The notes below the pieces were generated by a model that had not been told where the DNA came from, made no database searches, and was given only the letters and a program-made list of their open reading frames with translations. Position numbers and translations under genes: made by a program. A stretch of DNA of 64,000 bases from Thalassospiraceae bacterium LMO-SO8 (GTDB taxonomy: Bacteria > Pseudomonadota > Alphaproteobacteria > Rhodospirillales > Casp-alpha2), in contig CP134226.1 of the NCBI GenBank assembly GCA_031655335.1, positions 2,622,001-2,686,000 of the forward strand, in the 5' to 3' direction. This document shows, one piece after another, positions 62,101-64,000 of this stretch. The number at the start of each line of letters is the position of its first letter. Position 1 is the first letter of the stretch.

Positions 62101-63294
62101 TTAGGCGATGTCGTCGGCCGCCCTGTCGTTGGCGACATAGGCGTCCGGATCACCGCCGGCATAGGCGATGGTCGAGGACGCATCTAGCATCCTGCCGTCG
62201 TTGAACTCGATCAACGGAAGACCCTTGGTCTGATAGTCCTTGAAGGTGACGGAGCCGCCGGCCTCGCCAAAGGAAACCGTCAGGTCGTCGCCGTTCACGG
62301 CGAACGAGGTGTCTTCGAAGGTCAGGCCCTTGCCCAGTTTCAGGATGCTGCGTTCGTCGGCTCCTTCGACCGTATCGTGTCCGTCCCCGGCGTAATATTC
62401 GATGTCGCCGTAGGAATCATTGAAGGTCATCTCGTCGTCGCCCAGGCCGCCGTTGGCGATCACGCGGTTTTCGACCGACGGGACAAGGCCATCCTCGGTC
62501 CATTGGTAACCGACAAGCGATTGCGCATTGTCGAAGGTCATCTTGTCGTTCCCGGTGCCGCCGTAGGCCTTTACCGCGCGGCCGGAGATGCTGACGATGT
62601 CGTCGCCGGCGCCGCCGAATGCGGTGCCGTACAGCAGATTGCCGTGCGATACGATGGTGTCGTTGCCGGCGCCGCCGAATATCTTGTGCGCGCCGCGTTC
62701 GGCGACGATGGTGTCGTCGCCGCTGCCGCCGAAGACTTCCATCATGCCGTCCTTGCCGGTGATGACGTCGTCGCCTTCGCCGCCGTTGACCAGGCCGGCC
62801 AGGCCCCGGGTGGTGATCTCGTCATTGCCGTCGTCACCGGAAATCAGGCTGGTGAAGATGGGGCCCTGTCCCGACCACGCCGAGGACGCGGAAATAACGT
62901 CGTCACCGCTGCCGCCGTTCACGGCTACTCTATGGCCCCGGGCGTCGATCGTGTCGTTCCCGGCGCCGCCTTGGACGGATACGTTGATGCCGTGGGCTTC
63001 GATTTCGTCGTCGCCGTCGCCGCCATCGATCTCTTGTTTGTATTCCGCCGATCCGTTGTCAGCCTCTGCCAGCAGTTCCGGCAACACGGCCCATTTCCGG
63101 AATGCCTGGACGAAATCGATGAACTGGCCCGTCGTGGTGTCGTCCGTCTGGCTTTCCGCTGCTGAATCCGATGGCGCCGTGCCGCCGTCAGCGGCCGCCT
63201 GCGGCTCACCTTCCATGGCTTGCCGGGTCAGGGTCTCGCGGTAATAGGAAAAATAATTGAACTGGCTGTACGAATTGTAGATGGGCGTGGTCAT
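62101..63294 (-). CDS. RTX (hemolysin-type calcium-binding) repeat protein
   Basis: This 397-residue protein has a polar, Ser/Thr/Ala-rich N-terminus and then about nine glycine-rich nonapeptide blocks (GGDGDDEIE, GGAGNDTID, GGSGDDVIS, GGEGDDVIT, GGSGDDTIV, GGAGNDTIV, GGAGDDIVS, GGTGNDKMT and so on) that form a calcium-binding beta-roll. An irregular C-terminal region ends acidic (ANDRAADDIA), which may hold a type I secretion signal. No type I transporter is adjacent. It is likely secreted or surface-attached. The ATG follows a purine-rich stretch. Genes of this kind are common in alphaproteobacteria. Confidence 0.9.
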   Translation of the reverse strand: MTTPIYNSYSQFNYFSYYRETLTRQAMEGEPQAAADGGTAPSDSAAESQTDDTTTGQFIDFVQAFRKWAVLPELLAEADNGSAEYKQEIDGGDGDDEIEAHGINVSVQGGAGNDTIDARGHRVAVNGGSGDDVISASSAWSGQGPIFTSLISGDDGNDEITTRGLAGLVNGGEGDDVITGKDGMMEVFGGSGDDTIVAERGAHKIFGGAGNDTIVSHGNLLYGTAFGGAGDDIVSISGRAVKAYGGTGNDKMTFDNAQSLVGYQWTEDGLVPSVENRVIANGGLGDDEMTFNDSYGDIEYYAGDGHDTVEGADERSILKLGKGLTFEDTSFAVNGDDLTVSFGEAGGSVTFKDYQTKGLPLIEFNDGRMLDASSTIAYAGGDPDAYVANDRAADDIA

Positions 63295-63575
63295 GGGTCC
63301 CCCTCTTGCCTCTCTGTATCCCCAAGCGAGTGGTCGCAGGGGAAAACGCAGGCAAGAAACGTGCCTTTGGGGGGTGTTTTTAAATGGTTGATAAAACGTT
63401 AATTTTTAGGGGCCGCGGGCGCACGGCCACCGCGCGGCGCGGCAATTTTTGCCGGGTTGCGTTAACCTTTTCCTAGGGGAGGGGCCTCGCGGCGGCGCGC
63501 GGCGGGCGAATTCAGCGTTAAGGAAATGCCGCGTCCGGTCGAGGTGCGGGATGAGCCAGGCTCGGCGTCAGGGGC

Positions 63576-63701
63576 CTAGTTCAGACGCACGTTGCTCGTC
63601 GAATACTTCTCGCCCGCGGTCATGTTCGTGGCGTTCAAGGCGAAGCCCGCGACGACGGCGATGATGACGGCGGCAATGGTCCCGGTCCAGAATGATTGCA
63701 T
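63576..63701 (-). CDS. Hidden 41-residue single-pass membrane protein
   Basis: This minus-strand gene falls below usual size limits. It encodes MQSFWTGTIAAVIIAVVAGF, then ALNATNMTAGEKYSTSNVRLN: one membrane helix (about 5-22) and a polar tail of about 19 residues. GGGGTGG lies six bases before the ATG. The ending S-x-N-V-R-L is a pattern I associate with tiny alphaproteobacterial membrane proteins, but I cannot verify that. It is flanked by non-coding sequence on both sides. The function is unknown. Confidence 0.65.
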   Translation of the reverse strand: MQSFWTGTIAAVIIAVVAGFALNATNMTAGEKYSTSNVRLN

Positions 63702-63916
63702 GTTTCCACCCCTTCTTATCAAACCGCTGGCGGTTGTTCGCCCGGCGGCTGTAGGTATGGGTATTTTAGTGGATTGCCGCGCCGATTCAACTCACGCTTC
63801 CATGCTGTGGAAATGGGGCGTCCGGCGGCGCGGTGGAAGGGGTGCTCGCGCATGACAGGCGTGCGCCCAGGGGTTATGCTGGTCCGGTCAAATGAAAAGC
63901 CGTTAAAGGGGGTATC

Positions 63917-64000
63917 ATGTCCGACAACAGCGGCGAAGACGCGCAGGAAGCTTCGCGGATCTTCGTAAAGCATCTTGAGGATTCCGGGTTCTTCAATCAA
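63917..64000 (+). CDS. Unknown gene, 5' part only
   Basis: The ATG at 63917 has AAAGGGGG four bases upstream and opens a frame to the window end (28 codons). The visible residues begin SDNSGEDAQEASRIFVKHLED, a polar acidic helix. No family can be assigned from this part. The longer minus-strand frame over the same bases is not protein-like. Confidence 0.55.
   Translation, partial: MSDNSGEDAQEASRIFVKHLEDSGFFNQ

Noticed and set aside
63719-64000. Minus-strand open frame of 93 codons at the window end
   Set aside because: No start or ribosome site in the window and composition is not protein-like; the plus-strand ATG at 63917 with AAAGGGGG is better.

Overview
The window reads as chromosomal DNA of a free-living alphaproteobacterium, most likely of the Rhodospirillales/Rhodospirillaceae type. 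The reasons are high GC with strong third-position GC, very tight gene packing with many 4-base ATGA/GTGA overlaps, several TTG and GTG starts, an EcfG-type promoter (GGAAC-N16-CGTT, the alphaproteobacterial general stress response signature), and a formate dehydrogenase locus of alphaproteobacterial layout (DUF3305/DUF3306 next to fdhD-mobA). I see no rRNA, tRNA, CRISPR array, prophage or transposase. Genus-level placement is inference.

Layout. 1-8.2 kb: two acyl-CoA dehydrogenases, a YjdF-like membrane protein, an enolase-superfamily enzyme, an RraA-like aldolase, a glutaredoxin-DinB fusion, then a CoA-transferase overlapping an APH-fold kinase of the ACAD10/11 type. A perfect 18-base palindrome (possible GntR-type operator) lies before the CoA-transferase and a long inverted repeat follows the kinase. 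8.3-12.8 kb: a sensor kinase, a secreted histidine phosphatase, three small genes (zinc ribbon, Lys/Glu-rich coiled coil, cold-shock protein) and a DUF481 outer-membrane protein. 13-21.1 kb: a fatty-acid degradation block with a divergent ACAD10/11-like acyl-CoA dehydrogenase, then acyl-CoA ligase, a ThDP enzyme, the fused hydratase/3-hydroxyacyl-CoA dehydrogenase and a thiolase.

21.1-35.8 kb is signalling, stress and housekeeping: an MHYT sensor kinase, a short ECF sigma factor divergent from a 45-residue membrane protein with the EcfG-type promoter between them, an Ala-rich exported stress-like protein, superoxide dismutase, a DEAD-box helicase, zinc phospholipase C-like and class II amidotransferase genes, a response regulator, an isolated phnN, an OmpA-like protein and several small enzymes. 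36-46 kb: a two-module Ig-like protein, pyrD, an AbrB-family membrane protein overlapping nadK, TetR/MFS, a GAF-GGDEF cyclase, and a TauD-type dioxygenase divergent from an IclR regulator with overlapping palindromes between them.

46-62 kb is dominated by formate oxidation and molybdenum cofactor supply. moaA, a 52-codon hidden gene and a large polyferredoxin lie on the minus strand. fdhD-mobA-DUF3305-DUF3306 lie on the plus strand with three consecutive 4-base overlaps, followed by a TorD-like chaperone, a small Tat-signal protein, the catalytic molybdo-subunit (Cys rather than Sec), the iron-sulfur subunit, a small lipoprotein and the cytochrome b subunit, closed by a strong terminator. MoaA and MobA make the cofactor, FdhD sulfurates it, TorD presumably escorts the apoenzyme, and the three subunits would pass formate electrons to the quinone pool. 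An RTX-repeat protein, a hidden 41-residue membrane peptide and the first codons of an unknown gene end the window.
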